Shown: positions 34,563 through 44,494 of the stretch, in pieces
Numbering within the stretch: position 1 is the first letter of the stretch
How the letters are laid out: every line of letters starts with the position of its first letter
Assembly: GCF_023715535.1 (NCBI RefSeq)
Contig: NZ_JAMBOI010000005.1
Location: forward strand, 1-64,000
DNA from: Sporosarcina luteola
Lineage (GTDB): Bacteria; Bacillota; Bacilli; Bacillales_A; Planococcaceae
Direction: 5' to 3'
Length of the DNA: 64,000 nucleotides
The notes under the pieces: model-generated
Database searches by the model: none
Told to the model about the DNA's origin: nothing
Seen by the model: the letters and a program-made list of their open reading frames with translations, nothing else
Made by a program: the position numbers and the translations under genes

Positions 34563-37500
34563 ACCGGCGGACGTTACGTTCACGGATGCCCAGTGGAAGG
34601 CGATCTGGGCAACGGGGAAAGATGTGCTCGTGTCAGCTGCGGCAGGCTCCGGGAAGACGAAGGTGCTCATTACACGGATGATCGAAAAAGTGTTAAGTGA
34701 ACATAGTCCGATCGATGTGGATGAACTGCTCGTCGTCACGTTCACAAACGCTGCGGCTGCGGAAATGCGCCACCGGATGGCGGAAGCGTTGGAAGAGGCA
34801 ATTGCCGCTAATCCGGACTCCATTCATTTGCGCAGGCAGCTGAGTCTGTTGAATAAAGCGCAGATTTCCACATTGCACTCCTTCTGTCTGAACGTTGTTC
34901 GCCAATATGCATATTTGATCGACATAGATCCGGGGTTCCGCATCGCAGATAGCACGGAAGCGGCATTGCTGCGGGACGATACAATCGGTGAAGTGCTGGA
35001 GGATGCTTATAATGCAGAGAATCCGGAAGCGATGTACCGGCTTGCGGACAGCTTCACATCGGACAGGAACGACCAGTCGATCGAGACGCTGATTGACAGG
35101 CTGTACGACTATTCGCGGGTGCATCCTTCTCCGGAAAGATGGCTCCGGATGATCCCGATGCAATATGAACTCGATGATGAAGTGACAATTGACGAGCTTG
35201 ATTTCATCGGTCCGTTGAAGACGGCGATCCGCCACACGCTCGAGGAAGCAATCCATCTGACAGAGGATATGAAGCGGATCGCATTGATGCCGGAAGGTCC
35301 CGAACCGTTAGCTGCGACAGCCGACGCTGATCTGCAATGGATAAGGGAAGCGAAGCGCAGGATTGAAGAGGGGACTTGGGAAGATACGTATGCGTTCTTC
35401 GGCTCTCTCACATGGGTGAAGGCAGGCACGATCCGAAAGAACACTTGCGATGAGGAATTGGCAAAACGGGCGAAAGCGCTCCGCGATTCCGTAAAGAAAA
35501 TCGTAAATTCATTGAAAGAATCGTATTTTACAAGGACACCGAAGCGCCTATTGGACGAAATCCGTCTAATGGCACCGATGATGCACACGCTTGTCGGGCT
35601 CGTCATCGAATTCGGGAAGAGATATGGCGACGTAAAGATGGATCGCGGTCTTGTCGACTTTTCGGATTTGGAACATTTTGCATTGCAGATTCTTGCCATG
35701 GAGAAGGACGGGGAACTTGTACCGTCCGACATCGCAGTTGATTATTTAAACAGATTTGCGGAAGTCCTTGTCGATGAATACCAGGACGTCAATCTGCTGC
35801 AGGAAGCAATCATCCAATTAGTGAAGCGCGGCAGCGAGTCGGACGGGAATCTGTTCATGGTCGGCGACGTGAAGCAGTCGATTTATCGTTTCAGACTGGC
35901 GGAACCAGGGTTATTTCTTGGGAAATATAATCGTTTTATGTCGGATGATGGCGAAAATGGGCTAAAAATCGACTTGAATGCTAACTTCCGGAGCCGGAAG
36001 GAAGTGTTGGACGCGACAAATTTCATCTTTTCTCAAGTGATGGGGGAACGGGTCGGCGAAGTCGAGTACGATGAAGCCGCCGCATTGAAATATGGTGCCC
36101 GTTATCCGGATAAGGAGTCCCCGGCTGCATTGACGTTACTGTATGAAGCTGACGAAGAGGACATGGAAGACGAAGCGACAGAGCTGACAGGGCAAAGTTT
36201 GAAAAGCTCGCAGGCGGAAGCAAGATATATGATCCGGAGAATCAAAGAGCTGATGGCTTCGGGCGCTGAAGTGACGGATGCGTTCACGGATAAACGGCGA
36301 CCGCTCGAATACCGGGATATCGTCATTCTAATGCGCTCGATGACATGGTCGGGAGAAATAGCGGAAGAGTTCAAGCTTGCGGGCATCCCAATCTACGCAG
36401 AATTGTCGCGCGGTTATTTCGAGGCGATCGAAGTGATGATCATGCTAAACACGCTGCGAGTCATCGACAATCCGTATCAGGATATTCCGCTCGCCTCTGT
36501 CCTTCGTTCACCGTTTGTCGGCATGACGGAAAACGAGTTGGCGCAAGTCCGGCTAACGGCGAAAAACAAACCATTCTACGAGGCGCTGAAATTGTTCATG
36601 GCAACGGGCGGGGCGGGGATTGCTGCAGAAACGCAAGTGAAAATGCAACGGTTCTTCCTCATGTTCGAGGATTGGCGCAATCTTGCTAGACGCGGTTCAT
36701 TATCTGAGCTCATTTGGCAAGTGTATGCCGATACGCACTATTATGAAATGGTCGGCGCAATGCCGAACGGGAAGCAGCGGCAGGCGAATTTACGCGCACT
36801 GCATGACCGTGCCATCGATTATGAAAAGACGTCATTCCGCGGGCTTTTCCGCTTCCTCCGGTTTATCGACCGGATGCAGAAACGAGGAGATGATCTTGGC
36901 GCTGCCCGTTTCGTCAGCGAGACGGAGGATGTCGTCCGGATTATGACAATCCACTCATCGAAAGGGCTCGAATTCCCGTACGTGTTCGTCGCGGGGGCGG
37001 GCAGGCAGTTCAATAAGATGGACTTCAATGAACCTTACTTATTCGACCAGCATTTCGGTCTGGCGGTGAAGGCGATTGACCCTGAATTGCGCATTACATA
37101 CACATCCCTCCCATTCCTAGCGATGAAAGAGAAGAAGGAGCTTGAAATGCGGGCGGAGGAAATGCGCGTGCTGTATGTAGCGATGACGAGGGCGAAAGAG
37201 CATCTTGAATTGATTGCCACCGTCAAGGATATTGAAAAGGCGATCGGCAGCTGGCAAGACGCGCAGCTGATCGAGGCGGGCGAAATGCTGCCAGAATATA
37301 CACGATCGCGCGCAAACGGTTATTTGGATTGGATCGGGCCGGCCATCGCACGCCATCCGGATTTCGAGAAATTCGGTTTCATGTATGGAGGCCGTCCGGT
37401 TGACGATCCTTCTAAATGGGAAATCGCAGCGTATCCAGTCTCTTCATTCCTGATGACGGAAGAACAGGAGGAAGAATCTGTCGATAGACCTGTGCCGACA

Positions 37501-38259
37501 ACGACCGAAACTGTCATCGACGCGGATTGGTCCGATGAGGTGAAACGGAGATTCGACTATGTCTATCCGTTCATGGCTTCCGTTGAAAAGCGCTCCAAGC
37601 AGACGGTGAGCGACCTGAAAAGGGTGGCGCTGCTCGAAATGGAACCGGACTTCGACGACTTCTTCTCGACGAAGGATGATGAAGTGAGCACTCCTTATTT
37701 ACATGACCGCCCTGCATTCATGCAGTCAAGGGCGTTATCGCGGGCGGAAATTGGTACTGCGATGCATACGATCATGCAGCATATCGATCTGTCGAAGACC
37801 CATACAGTCCAAGACGTGGATCGGTTCGTCACGGAGTTGACGGCGCGCCAATTATTGACGATGGAAGAAGCGAATGCAGTCGATGAAAGGGCGGTCGTCC
37901 GATTCTTCGAGACGCCGCTTTACAAGAGGATGTCCGGATCTCCAAGAATGCTCAAGGAAGTGCCGTTCACGTATGCATTTAACGCAAATGACGGAGATCA
38001 CCAGATTTTACAAGGGATTGCCGACTGCCTGTTTGAAGAAAAAGATGGATGGGTGCTGCTCGATTATAAGACAGACAGGATCCGTGGAAGATTCCGGTCC
38101 GAAGAAGAGATTCAAGCTGAAATGCAAAAGCGGTACGGCATCCAATTGAGTCTTTATAAAAAAGCGGTCGAATCGATCGCGGGAATCAAAATAAAAGAAA
38201 TGGTCCTCTATTTGTTTGACGGGGCGAGGATTATGCATGTTCAGGAGGAATCGGTTTGA
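34540..38259 (+). CDS. addA: ATP-dependent helicase/nuclease subunit A (AddA)
   Basis: AddA of 1239 residues is the motor and 3'-strand nuclease of the AddAB complex. It has a UvrD-type Walker A (SAAAGSGKTKVL), Walker B region LVDEYQDVNLLQ, helicase motifs including VRIMTIHSSKGLEFPYVFVAG and RVLYVAMTRAKEHL, and a C-terminal RecB-family nuclease motif GWVLLDYKTDR. Start ATG 34540 follows ggaagga inside the end of addB. The length is that of Bacillus AddA. Confidence 0.96.
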   Translation: MKMDIPVKPADVTFTDAQWKAIWATGKDVLVSAAAGSGKTKVLITRMIEKVLSEHSPIDVDELLVVTFTNAAAAEMRHRMAEALEEAIAANPDSIHLRRQLSLLNKAQISTLHSFCLNVVRQYAYLIDIDPGFRIADSTEAALLRDDTIGEVLEDAYNAENPEAMYRLADSFTSDRNDQSIETLIDRLYDYSRVHPSPERWLRMIPMQYELDDEVTIDELDFIGPLKTAIRHTLEEAIHLTEDMKRIALMPEGPEPLAATADADLQWIREAKRRIEEGTWEDTYAFFGSLTWVKAGTIRKNTCDEELAKRAKALRDSVKKIVNSLKESYFTRTPKRLLDEIRLMAPMMHTLVGLVIEFGKRYGDVKMDRGLVDFSDLEHFALQILAMEKDGELVPSDIAVDYLNRFAEVLVDEYQDVNLLQEAIIQLVKRGSESDGNLFMVGDVKQSIYRFRLAEPGLFLGKYNRFMSDDGENGLKIDLNANFRSRKEVLDATNFIFSQVMGERVGEVEYDEAAALKYGARYPDKESPAALTLLYEADEEDMEDEATELTGQSLKSSQAEARYMIRRIKELMASGAEVTDAFTDKRRPLEYRDIVILMRSMTWSGEIAEEFKLAGIPIYAELSRGYFEAIEVMIMLNTLRVIDNPYQDIPLASVLRSPFVGMTENELAQVRLTAKNKPFYEALKLFMATGGAGIAAETQVKMQRFFLMFEDWRNLARRGSLSELIWQVYADTHYYEMVGAMPNGKQRQANLRALHDRAIDYEKTSFRGLFRFLRFIDRMQKRGDDLGAARFVSETEDVVRIMTIHSSKGLEFPYVFVAGAGRQFNKMDFNEPYLFDQHFGLAVKAIDPELRITYTSLPFLAMKEKKELEMRAEEMRVLYVAMTRAKEHLELIATVKDIEKAIGSWQDAQLIEAGEMLPEYTRSRANGYLDWIGPAIARHPDFEKFGFMYGGRPVDDPSKWEIAAYPVSSFLMTEEQEEESVDRPVPTTTETVIDADWSDEVKRRFDYVYPFMASVEKRSKQTVSDLKRVALLEMEPDFDDFFSTKDDEVSTPYLHDRPAFMQSRALSRAEIGTAMHTIMQHIDLSKTHTVQDVDRFVTELTARQLLTMEEANAVDERAVVRFFETPLYKRMSGSPRMLKEVPFTYAFNANDGDHQILQGIADCLFEEKDGWVLLDYKTDRIRGRFRSEEEIQAEMQKRYGIQLSLYKKAVESIAGIKIKEMVLYLFDGARIMHVQEESV

Positions 38260-39446
38260 ATGTAACACCAACGATTGGAAATCGCATTGAAGCGTTGGAT
38301 ACGTTGAGGGGCTTTGCGCTCCTCGGCATATTCATCGTAAATATGCTCACTTTCCATTCACCTTATTTTTATATCGATGCCCATTCGTACTTCAGTACGC
38401 CGAGTGATGTGGCATCTTACAAACTGATCAATATTTTTGTGGAAACAAGTTTTTATCCAATTTTCGCAATGCTATTCGGGTATGGATTGAATATGCAATA
38501 CGAAAAAGCGATTGCGAATGGTACGTCTTACGTGCCGATGATGGCGAGGCGGCTTGCGATCCTTATGGGATTCGGCCTGATCCATGCGCTGTTCATCTGG
38601 TCGGGTGATGTTTTATTCACCTATGCGCTCATGGGCTTCATCATGCTCGCGGTCGTTCGCGTACCGAAGAAATGGCTGCTATGGATTGCGCTCATCGTCT
38701 ATATGCTTCCGACCTTACTTGTTATCGGCGGCATCTATTTGCTGGAGAAGCTTAATCCTAACCAGTTAATGGAAGGGTTCGTAGACATCCAACGGATCGA
38801 ATTGGCGATTACGGCGTATGCGCACGGGTCTTACGGCGAAGCGCTCGTTTTCCGAATGACGGAATGGCTCCTCATCGGATTGTCGGGTTCCTTCCTAGGC
38901 GTCTTCATGGTGTTGCCATTAATCATGCTAGGAGCCGCGTTCTCAAAGTGGAAGCTGTTTGAACAGGCGGCGGAATTGAAAGGCAAAATTGCTATAGTCG
39001 GCCTCATCGCTCTTGCGGTCGGTATTTTCATTAAGTCATGGCCGTATATGGACGGATTTGCCTACCATAATACACTGATCCAGCAGCTGATTGGCGGACC
39101 AATTTTGGCGATTGGCTATGCATCTGTCATTATCCTGCTCTGTCAATTGCCTGTTTTCCGAAAGATCTTCCGGCCGATTTCAAAAGCGGGGCGCATGTCA
39201 TTGACGACATACTTGATGCAATCAATCATTGCAACTCTCCTATTCTACGGTTACGGCTTCGGACTGTATGGAAAAGTGGATTTAGAGACAGGAACAATGA
39301 TTGCTGTCGGCATTTTTGCCATCCAAGTCATCTTCGCCGAGCTCTGGTTGTTGAAATTCCGGATGGGCCCTTTCGAATGCCTTTGGCGAAAAGGGACGTA
39401 TGGGAAAAACATGACGAAAATAGAGGAGAAAGGGCAAGCTTTGTAG
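38256..39446 (+). CDS. DUF418 (YeiB-type) membrane protein
   Basis: Membrane protein of 396 residues with about ten helices. The family opening IEALDTLRGFALLGIFIVNM and the C-terminal DUF418 block (SKAGRMSLTTYLMQSIIATL) are clear. The family resembles acyltransferase-3-type membrane proteins, but its reaction is unknown. The start is a TTG overlapping the addA stop, 8 nt after a perfect aggagg site, so it is translated with addBA. Confidence 0.85.
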   Translation: MNVTPTIGNRIEALDTLRGFALLGIFIVNMLTFHSPYFYIDAHSYFSTPSDVASYKLINIFVETSFYPIFAMLFGYGLNMQYEKAIANGTSYVPMMARRLAILMGFGLIHALFIWSGDVLFTYALMGFIMLAVVRVPKKWLLWIALIVYMLPTLLVIGGIYLLEKLNPNQLMEGFVDIQRIELAITAYAHGSYGEALVFRMTEWLLIGLSGSFLGVFMVLPLIMLGAAFSKWKLFEQAAELKGKIAIVGLIALAVGIFIKSWPYMDGFAYHNTLIQQLIGGPILAIGYASVIILLCQLPVFRKIFRPISKAGRMSLTTYLMQSIIATLLFYGYGFGLYGKVDLETGTMIAVGIFAIQVIFAELWLLKFRMGPFECLWRKGTYGKNMTKIEEKGQAL

Positions 39447-39523
39447 AAATATAGTTATGTACCTAGAGAATGTTTAATTGAATGAAAAGGTTATCCACAT
39501 TATAGGGAAGGATGGGCTTGTAA

Positions 39524-40423
39524 ATGAAACTGTTATCGTTCCGGTTTGAAGGAAAGACATTATTCGGTCCGAAAGTGAAGAAAGAGGAAGCGGTCTGGGA
39601 TGTGAAATCGATTGCCGAAGCATTTGGCGAAACGGATTTCCCTTCAACAATCATCGAAGGCATTGCAGGAGGTTTGGAGTTTGTTGAAAAGGTGAGGAAA
39701 CTTGCCGAACAAGCTCGGAATAGTGAAAATCCGGAACAATTCAAGTACGCATTCACTGAAATCGAGTGGCTGTCACCGATACCGCGCACACCGAAAAACG
39801 TTCTCGGTGTCGGTAAGAACTACGCTGACCATTCCGCTGAAATGGGGTCGGATGCGCCGCCTGAGAAGTTATTGATTTTCACAAAATCGCCAACAGCAAT
39901 CGCTGCAGATGAGCAGGAGCTCTCGGCGCACGCGGATCTTACAGATAGCCTCGATTATGAAGGCGAATTGGCGATCGTCATCAGCAAGAAAGGGCGCAAT
40001 ATCCCGAAACAGCTCGCGTATGATCACGTATTCGGCTATACGATTGCGAACGATCTTACGGCAAGGGACATTCAGTACGGACATAAGCAGTTCTTCCTCG
40101 GCAAAAGCTTGGACGGCGCTTGCCCGTTAGGTCCTTATATTGTTACGAAGGATGAAATTCCGGATGCGCATAATCTTTCGATCGTCACAAAAGTGAATGA
40201 TGAAGTCCGTCAAAACGGAAATACAGGCGATATGATCTTCAAAATCGACGATGTGATTGCCGAAATCTCGAAATTTGTCACACTTGAGCCGGGTGACGTC
40301 ATTTTGACAGGCACGCCTGTAGGGGTCGGAAAAGGGATGAACCCTCCGGAATACCTGAAAGCCGGGGATACGGTGAAGATTTCTGTTGAAGGCATCGGGA
40401 CGCTCGTCAATCGATTTGTATGA
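39524..40423 (+). CDS. yisK: YisK-like FAH-superfamily hydrolase/decarboxylase
   Basis: Protein of 299 residues with the fumarylacetoacetate-hydrolase fold. Metal-binding acidic residues are visible in LDYEGELAIVISKKG, and the C-terminal motif VILTGTPVGVGKGMNPPEYL is complete. B. subtilis YisK (301 residues) is an oxaloacetate decarboxylase that associates with the Mbl cytoskeleton. The following yisL gene supports orthology. A mid-length start is used: ATG 39524, after gggaaggatgggc. Confidence 0.83.
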   Translation: MKLLSFRFEGKTLFGPKVKKEEAVWDVKSIAEAFGETDFPSTIIEGIAGGLEFVEKVRKLAEQARNSENPEQFKYAFTEIEWLSPIPRTPKNVLGVGKNYADHSAEMGSDAPPEKLLIFTKSPTAIAADEQELSAHADLTDSLDYEGELAIVISKKGRNIPKQLAYDHVFGYTIANDLTARDIQYGHKQFFLGKSLDGACPLGPYIVTKDEIPDAHNLSIVTKVNDEVRQNGNTGDMIFKIDDVIAEISKFVTLEPGDVILTGTPVGVGKGMNPPEYLKAGDTVKISVEGIGTLVNRFV

Positions 40424-40495
40424 GTTCATTTCCTACTCTGGAAAGCTTTTCTATGATAGGATAAATAGGAATTTATTATCGATGAGGTGAACAGT

Positions 40496-40885
40496 TTGGA
40501 CTTTTTATCTAGCACGCCCCATTTTCATATTTTCACATGGGTCGTCGGCATTATCCTTTTCCTCGTTGCGGCAGCCATGGCGAACGGAACGAAAGGGAAA
40601 AAGATTACCCACATGATTTCACGTCTTTTCTACGTGCTCATCCTGATTTCGGGAATCGCACTCTTCATTAAAGGCATGGATTACGGCAGAGGAATGGAAT
40701 ACGGCATTAAATTCCTGCTCGGCTTCTTGACGATCGGTATGATGGAAATGGTCCTCGTACGTTCCCAAAAGGGGAAGAAAGTGACGACGTTGTGGATTTT
40801 GTTCTTCGTCCTCTTATTTGCAACAATGTATCTAGGATTCAGATTGCCGATGGGAATTGATTTTCTCGATACACCAAAAGCATAA
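40496..40885 (+). CDS. yisL: YisL-family (UPF0344) membrane protein
   Basis: Membrane protein of about 129 residues with four helices. THMISRLFYVLILISGIALF and LLGFLTIGMMEMVLVRSQKGK match the YisL family; its function is unknown. The TTG at 40496 follows gaggtg at normal spacing, and the in-frame GTG at 40487 lies inside that ribosome site. The gene order yisK-yisL is as in B. subtilis. Confidence 0.82.
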   Translation: MDFLSSTPHFHIFTWVVGIILFLVAAAMANGTKGKKITHMISRLFYVLILISGIALFIKGMDYGRGMEYGIKFLLGFLTIGMMEMVLVRSQKGKKVTTLWILFFVLLFATMYLGFRLPMGIDFLDTPKA

Positions 40886-40898
40886 AATGAACCAGCAG

Positions 40899-40928
40899 AC
40901 CGTCGGCGAACATGCCGGCGGTTTTTTC
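40899..40928 (+). terminator. Terminator after yisL
   Basis: Stem accgtcggc with gccggcggt (one G-U pair), loop gaacat, then six Ts. Confidence 0.88.
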
Positions 40929-41096
40929 ATTGTTTTACCGTCTTGACTCAGGGCGACAGGCGCCCTTCGCTTTTGTTTATTTCACAAATCCGACTCATTT
41001 ATTTAGCTCCACAAGGATTTTTCATTCCATTCCGTGGCGGGGAGAGCGCCGTTTTGTTAAAATGGCAAGAGATAGCTCGTTTGAGGAGGCTTTATC

Positions 41097-42548
41097 GTGA
41101 ATAGGAAACGTTTGATTGGCGTAACTGCCATTTTTTTATTGTTCATTTCCGCACTAACGCCAGCTGGTGCTGCTGCCAAGTCGGAACACAGTATAATGGA
41201 TGAAAGCATATATGATCTGTTGGTGGACCGCTTCAATAACGGTGTGGGAAGGAACGACATCGATGTCGATACGCATAAAGGAGATGCCTTCAATGGCGGC
41301 GATTTCATCGGTATCCAAGCACGCTTGCAGCATATTATTGACATGGGCTTTACGATGATTTCGTTAGGTCCCGTCTTCAAGACGGAAACGTATGATGGAA
41401 ACAGAGCGCTGTCCTATACGGAATTGGAGCCGCATTTCGGCACAGAGGAAGAGCTCGGTGCATTAGTGAAAGAAATCCATAAGAAGAAAATGAGAGTAAT
41501 TGCTGATTTTCCTCTCGGGAAAGTAAGCGCAGAGCATGAATGGGCGAAAGATCAGACCTATAAGTCCATCCATGCCGCAGATGGCACGGTAAATTGGAAT
41601 CCTGGCGATGCGAAAGTAAAGGATGCTTTGATCGAAGCCGCGATCGATTTCATCACCGCTTATGAGTTGGACGGTATCCGTCTGACGAAGCTTGAAGGGT
41701 TCGATGAAGCTTTCTTGAATGAAATGATCGACGCGATCCACAATGCCAAAGATGGTGCTTACGTTTTAACAAATGAAGAAAGCGGAGCCGCGTTTGACTT
41801 GAAACCGAGTGATGCAAATATGCAGGCGCTCCGTGAGTCCTTCGTGAGGTTCGATCCAGATTCCTCCCCGATGAATCTTTTCAAAGAAGCCGGGAAGAAC
41901 GAATTGCTCCAATACGATGACTTGACAGGCCCACGCTTCACGTACGATATCGTGGAAGCCCGGATGTTCCCTCCTACCCGGTGGAAAGTTGCGGCGACTG
42001 CACTGTTTACACTTCCAGGCGTCCCCCTCATGACATATGGTACGGAAATCGCGGTGAACGGAAAAGAAGCTCCTGAAAGCCATCCGCTTTTCAATTTCAA
42101 GACGGATATGGAATTCAAAGATCTGATCGGCAATTTGAACCTGCTCCGCAATGAGTCGGAAACACTGCGTAGCGGAGACTTCGAAATGCTGCACAACGAA
42201 GATGGATTCATCATCTATAAGCGTTCTTCCGAGGATGAAACTTGGTTGATTGCCATTAACAATACATCCAAGACGTCCAATTTAGCGATCCCTGTCGAAA
42301 AGATTGGCGAGAACAAGAAATTGCGAGGCGTTTTGGATGGAGATCTCATCAGGGAAACTGATGATGGCATGTTCCACGTCGTTTTGGACAGGGAGCTGGC
42401 AGAAGTGTATATCGCGGATGACGATAAAGGCTTCAATACGCCTTACTTGATCGCATCAATTCTCGTCTACGTCATGTTCCTCGGCTTCCTATTCCTCGTC
42501 ATAAAAAAAGGGCGGGAAAAGAGACGGACGGATAATAAAACAGCATAA
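41097..42548 (+). CDS. Membrane-anchored GH13-fold protein lacking catalytic residues
   Basis: Protein of 483 residues with an N-terminal signal peptide (cut near AGAAAK, residues 25-27), an alpha-amylase-like (GH13) barrel, and one C-terminal membrane helix (about 457-474) with a basic tail. The nucleophile region should read R-x-D but is GIRLTKLEGF, so Asp is Thr. Region I (usually D-x-x-x-N-H) is IADFPLGKVS, and region IV (N-H-D) is YDDLTGPRF. It is therefore probably not a hydrolase and may bind a carbohydrate at the cell surface. The GTG start follows gaggagg. The reading frame is intact, which argues against a pseudogene. Confidence 0.82.
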   Translation: MNRKRLIGVTAIFLLFISALTPAGAAAKSEHSIMDESIYDLLVDRFNNGVGRNDIDVDTHKGDAFNGGDFIGIQARLQHIIDMGFTMISLGPVFKTETYDGNRALSYTELEPHFGTEEELGALVKEIHKKKMRVIADFPLGKVSAEHEWAKDQTYKSIHAADGTVNWNPGDAKVKDALIEAAIDFITAYELDGIRLTKLEGFDEAFLNEMIDAIHNAKDGAYVLTNEESGAAFDLKPSDANMQALRESFVRFDPDSSPMNLFKEAGKNELLQYDDLTGPRFTYDIVEARMFPPTRWKVAATALFTLPGVPLMTYGTEIAVNGKEAPESHPLFNFKTDMEFKDLIGNLNLLRNESETLRSGDFEMLHNEDGFIIYKRSSEDETWLIAINNTSKTSNLAIPVEKIGENKKLRGVLDGDLIRETDDGMFHVVLDRELAEVYIADDDKGFNTPYLIASILVYVMFLGFLFLVIKKGREKRRTDNKTA

Positions 42549-42550
42549 TT

Positions 42551-42606
42551 AAAAAAAAGGCCTTTTCGGACGTGGTGGTAGCCATGTCAGAAGAGGCGTT
42601 TTTTTA
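42551..42606. terminator. Bidirectional terminator between the GH13-like and degV genes
   Basis: Long imperfect stem from aaaaaaaaggcc to gaggcgttttttt with A- and T-runs on both sides, so it can serve the convergent genes on either strand. Confidence 0.82.
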
Positions 42607-42622
42607 TTTGACAGTATTGATA

Positions 42623-43468
42623 TTATTTATTCAAGAAGAAGATTGCAATTGTACCAGGTCCGGCATGGGATCCGATAGCCGAGCCGATCATATGGATTTC
42701 CACATCTTTCGGCTGGAACTTCTCTTCAATGAGCGCTTTCATTTCTAAAGCTGTACTTTCGTCATCCCCGTGGCTGATGGCGATCGTCTGCTTCGATAAT
42801 TCCGCACCGCGTTCTTCGATCAGCTCGAGCATGCGGCGCAGAACTTTTTTACGGCCTCGATGTTTTTCGATCGGTACAAGCCTTCCGCCTTCAACATGAA
42901 GCAAAGGTTTGATGTTCAAGAGGCCGCCGATGAATGCGCTCGCCTTCGATACACGTCCGCCTTTCGCCAAATAATCAAGGTCCTCGACTGTAAAAAGGTG
43001 CTCCATATGGGCAGCCATGTCACGGATTTTGCGTTCGATTGTCCGGACATCGTCTCCCGCATCCCTCAAGCGGACAGCTTCCTTTACAAGAAGTCCGCAT
43101 CCAAGTGAAGCGCAGCGTGAATCGATGAGGACGAGGTTCATGTTCGGATTACCTTCTTTTACTTGGTCTTTCATCATCACGCCAGTGTTATACGTTCCTG
43201 ATAGCTCGGACGAGAAAGCGATATACAATCCGTCTTCTCCGGACTCTGCAAGCTCTTTCCAAGTGGAAAGGAACTTTTCCGGGGAAGCTTGCGATGTTTT
43301 CGGATGTTTCCCATTGCGGATGGCGTCAAACACTTCCTTCGAATCAATTTCAAGGACATCATCGCCTTCCTTGTCGTCGATCAAGACACGTAATGGAATG
43401 AGCGTCACATCGTTGTCATCGAAAAATGATTTCGGTAAATCTGAACCACTATCAGCAAAAATTCTCAT
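42623..43468 (-). CDS. DegV-family fatty-acid-binding protein (YitS-like)
   Basis: Protein of 281 residues starting with the DegV signature ADSGSDLPKSFFDD. DegV proteins bind a fatty acid and include FakB, the substrate carrier of fatty-acid kinase. The loop KTSQASPEKF and the lipid-contacting VSKASAFIGGLLNIKPLLH are visible. Start has an aaggggga ribosome site. With the HAD, YitV and YitW-like genes next to it, it corresponds to the yitS-yitU-yitV-yitW neighbourhood of B. subtilis. No FakA kinase is in the window. Confidence 0.88.
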   Translation of the reverse strand: MRIFADSGSDLPKSFFDDNDVTLIPLRVLIDDKEGDDVLEIDSKEVFDAIRNGKHPKTSQASPEKFLSTWKELAESGEDGLYIAFSSELSGTYNTGVMMKDQVKEGNPNMNLVLIDSRCASLGCGLLVKEAVRLRDAGDDVRTIERKIRDMAAHMEHLFTVEDLDYLAKGGRVSKASAFIGGLLNIKPLLHVEGGRLVPIEKHRGRKKVLRRMLELIEERGAELSKQTIAISHGDDESTALEMKALIEEKFQPKDVEIHMIGSAIGSHAGPGTIAIFFLNK

Positions 43469-43492
43469 TGTGGATCCCCCTTATATTCTTTT

Positions 43493-44311
43493 TTATATTT
43501 TTTTTGATAATAACAAGCGTTCCTTCAACACTTCTGCAATGCCATCTTCATTATTCGTCAACGTCACTTCGTCCGCAATGGATTTCAGTCTGTCGATCCC
43601 GTTGCCCATCGCTACGCCGACGCCCGCGTAATCAATCATTTCAAGGTCATTGTCTTCATCCCCGAAAGCAATGATTCGTTCCTGCGGGATTCCAAGATGT
43701 TTGGCGACATGTGAAATACCGACCGCCTTATTCAACCCATGGCGCACGATTTCAATGACAGCCCATGGCGCGCCCCATCGTCTATGGTCGATCGCCTCGG
43801 CATAGACCTCGGCCAAATGTCTCCGGATAGGCTCGACATTTTTTGGATCCGCCTGAATAAGCAAACTTGTAGGCTCGACTTGCAATGCCTGTCGGATGTC
43901 CCCTTGCTTTATGACTGGGTCTCCGAAGGTGAGAATATCCAATGGCTTTTCATCGTGATATTGCAAGTACACATCGTCCATCACTTCAGCTATTATATTG
44001 TGGAAACGGAAATCATGCAGTGCATCTACGACATCATTGACGATAGGGAGAGGAATCGTTTCATGGACATTTTTCCAAGAACGGTCAGTTGGGTTATGCA
44101 CGAATGCGCCATTGAAATTGACGATTGGAGTCTTCAACCCAAGCTGGCGGTAGTACATCGAACTAGCACGATACGGCCGGCCAGTCGCGATCATCACCTG
44201 ATGTCCTTGTTCTTCCGCCCGTTTCAATGTATGTGCGGTTTCTTCTGAAATCACTTTTTCATCCGTTAGCAATGTCCCGTCCAAGTCGAGGACAATCAAA
44301 TGCGGTTTCAT
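43493..44311 (-). CDS. Cof-type HAD phosphatase (YitU-like)
   Basis: Cytoplasmic HAD-superfamily phosphatase of about 272 residues. Motif I is LDLDGTLLT near the N-terminus, motif II lies in MIATGRPYR, and motif IV is AFGDEDNDLEMI. The cap domain places it with Cof-type sugar-phosphate or flavin-intermediate phosphatases; YitU of B. subtilis dephosphorylates a riboflavin precursor. Start at 44311 follows aaaaaggggg on the minus strand; upstream codons are non-coding. It is divergent from the esterase gene. Confidence 0.87.
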   Translation of the reverse strand: MKPHLIVLDLDGTLLTDEKVISEETAHTLKRAEEQGHQVMIATGRPYRASSMYYRQLGLKTPIVNFNGAFVHNPTDRSWKNVHETIPLPIVNDVVDALHDFRFHNIIAEVMDDVYLQYHDEKPLDILTFGDPVIKQGDIRQALQVEPTSLLIQADPKNVEPIRRHLAEVYAEAIDHRRWGAPWAVIEIVRHGLNKAVGISHVAKHLGIPQERIIAFGDEDNDLEMIDYAGVGVAMGNGIDRLKSIADEVTLTNNEDGIAEVLKERLLLSKKI

Positions 44312-44494
44312 AGTTTTGCCCCCTTTTTGGAAAGTTTCTATGATGTATACCCATTTCCTCAATCGCTTCACCTTATATTGTCCAGTTTAGCGTTATCTAT
44401 CGGAGCAAGTCAAAACATTCCGGAGGGAAACCGTCCTTTTTGTTTTTCTAGTAAAACTTTGGTACGATTTAGAAAAAGTACAGAAGGTGTTTGC

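Noticed and set aside
34137..34823. Long minus-strand open frame opposite the addB/addA junction
   Set aside because: It lies wholly antisense to two well-supported genes, has no recognisable domain, and reflects their codon composition.
43017..43631. Plus-strand open frame opposite degV and the HAD gene
   Set aside because: It is antisense to two clear genes, has low-complexity Ser-rich translation and lacks a ribosome site.
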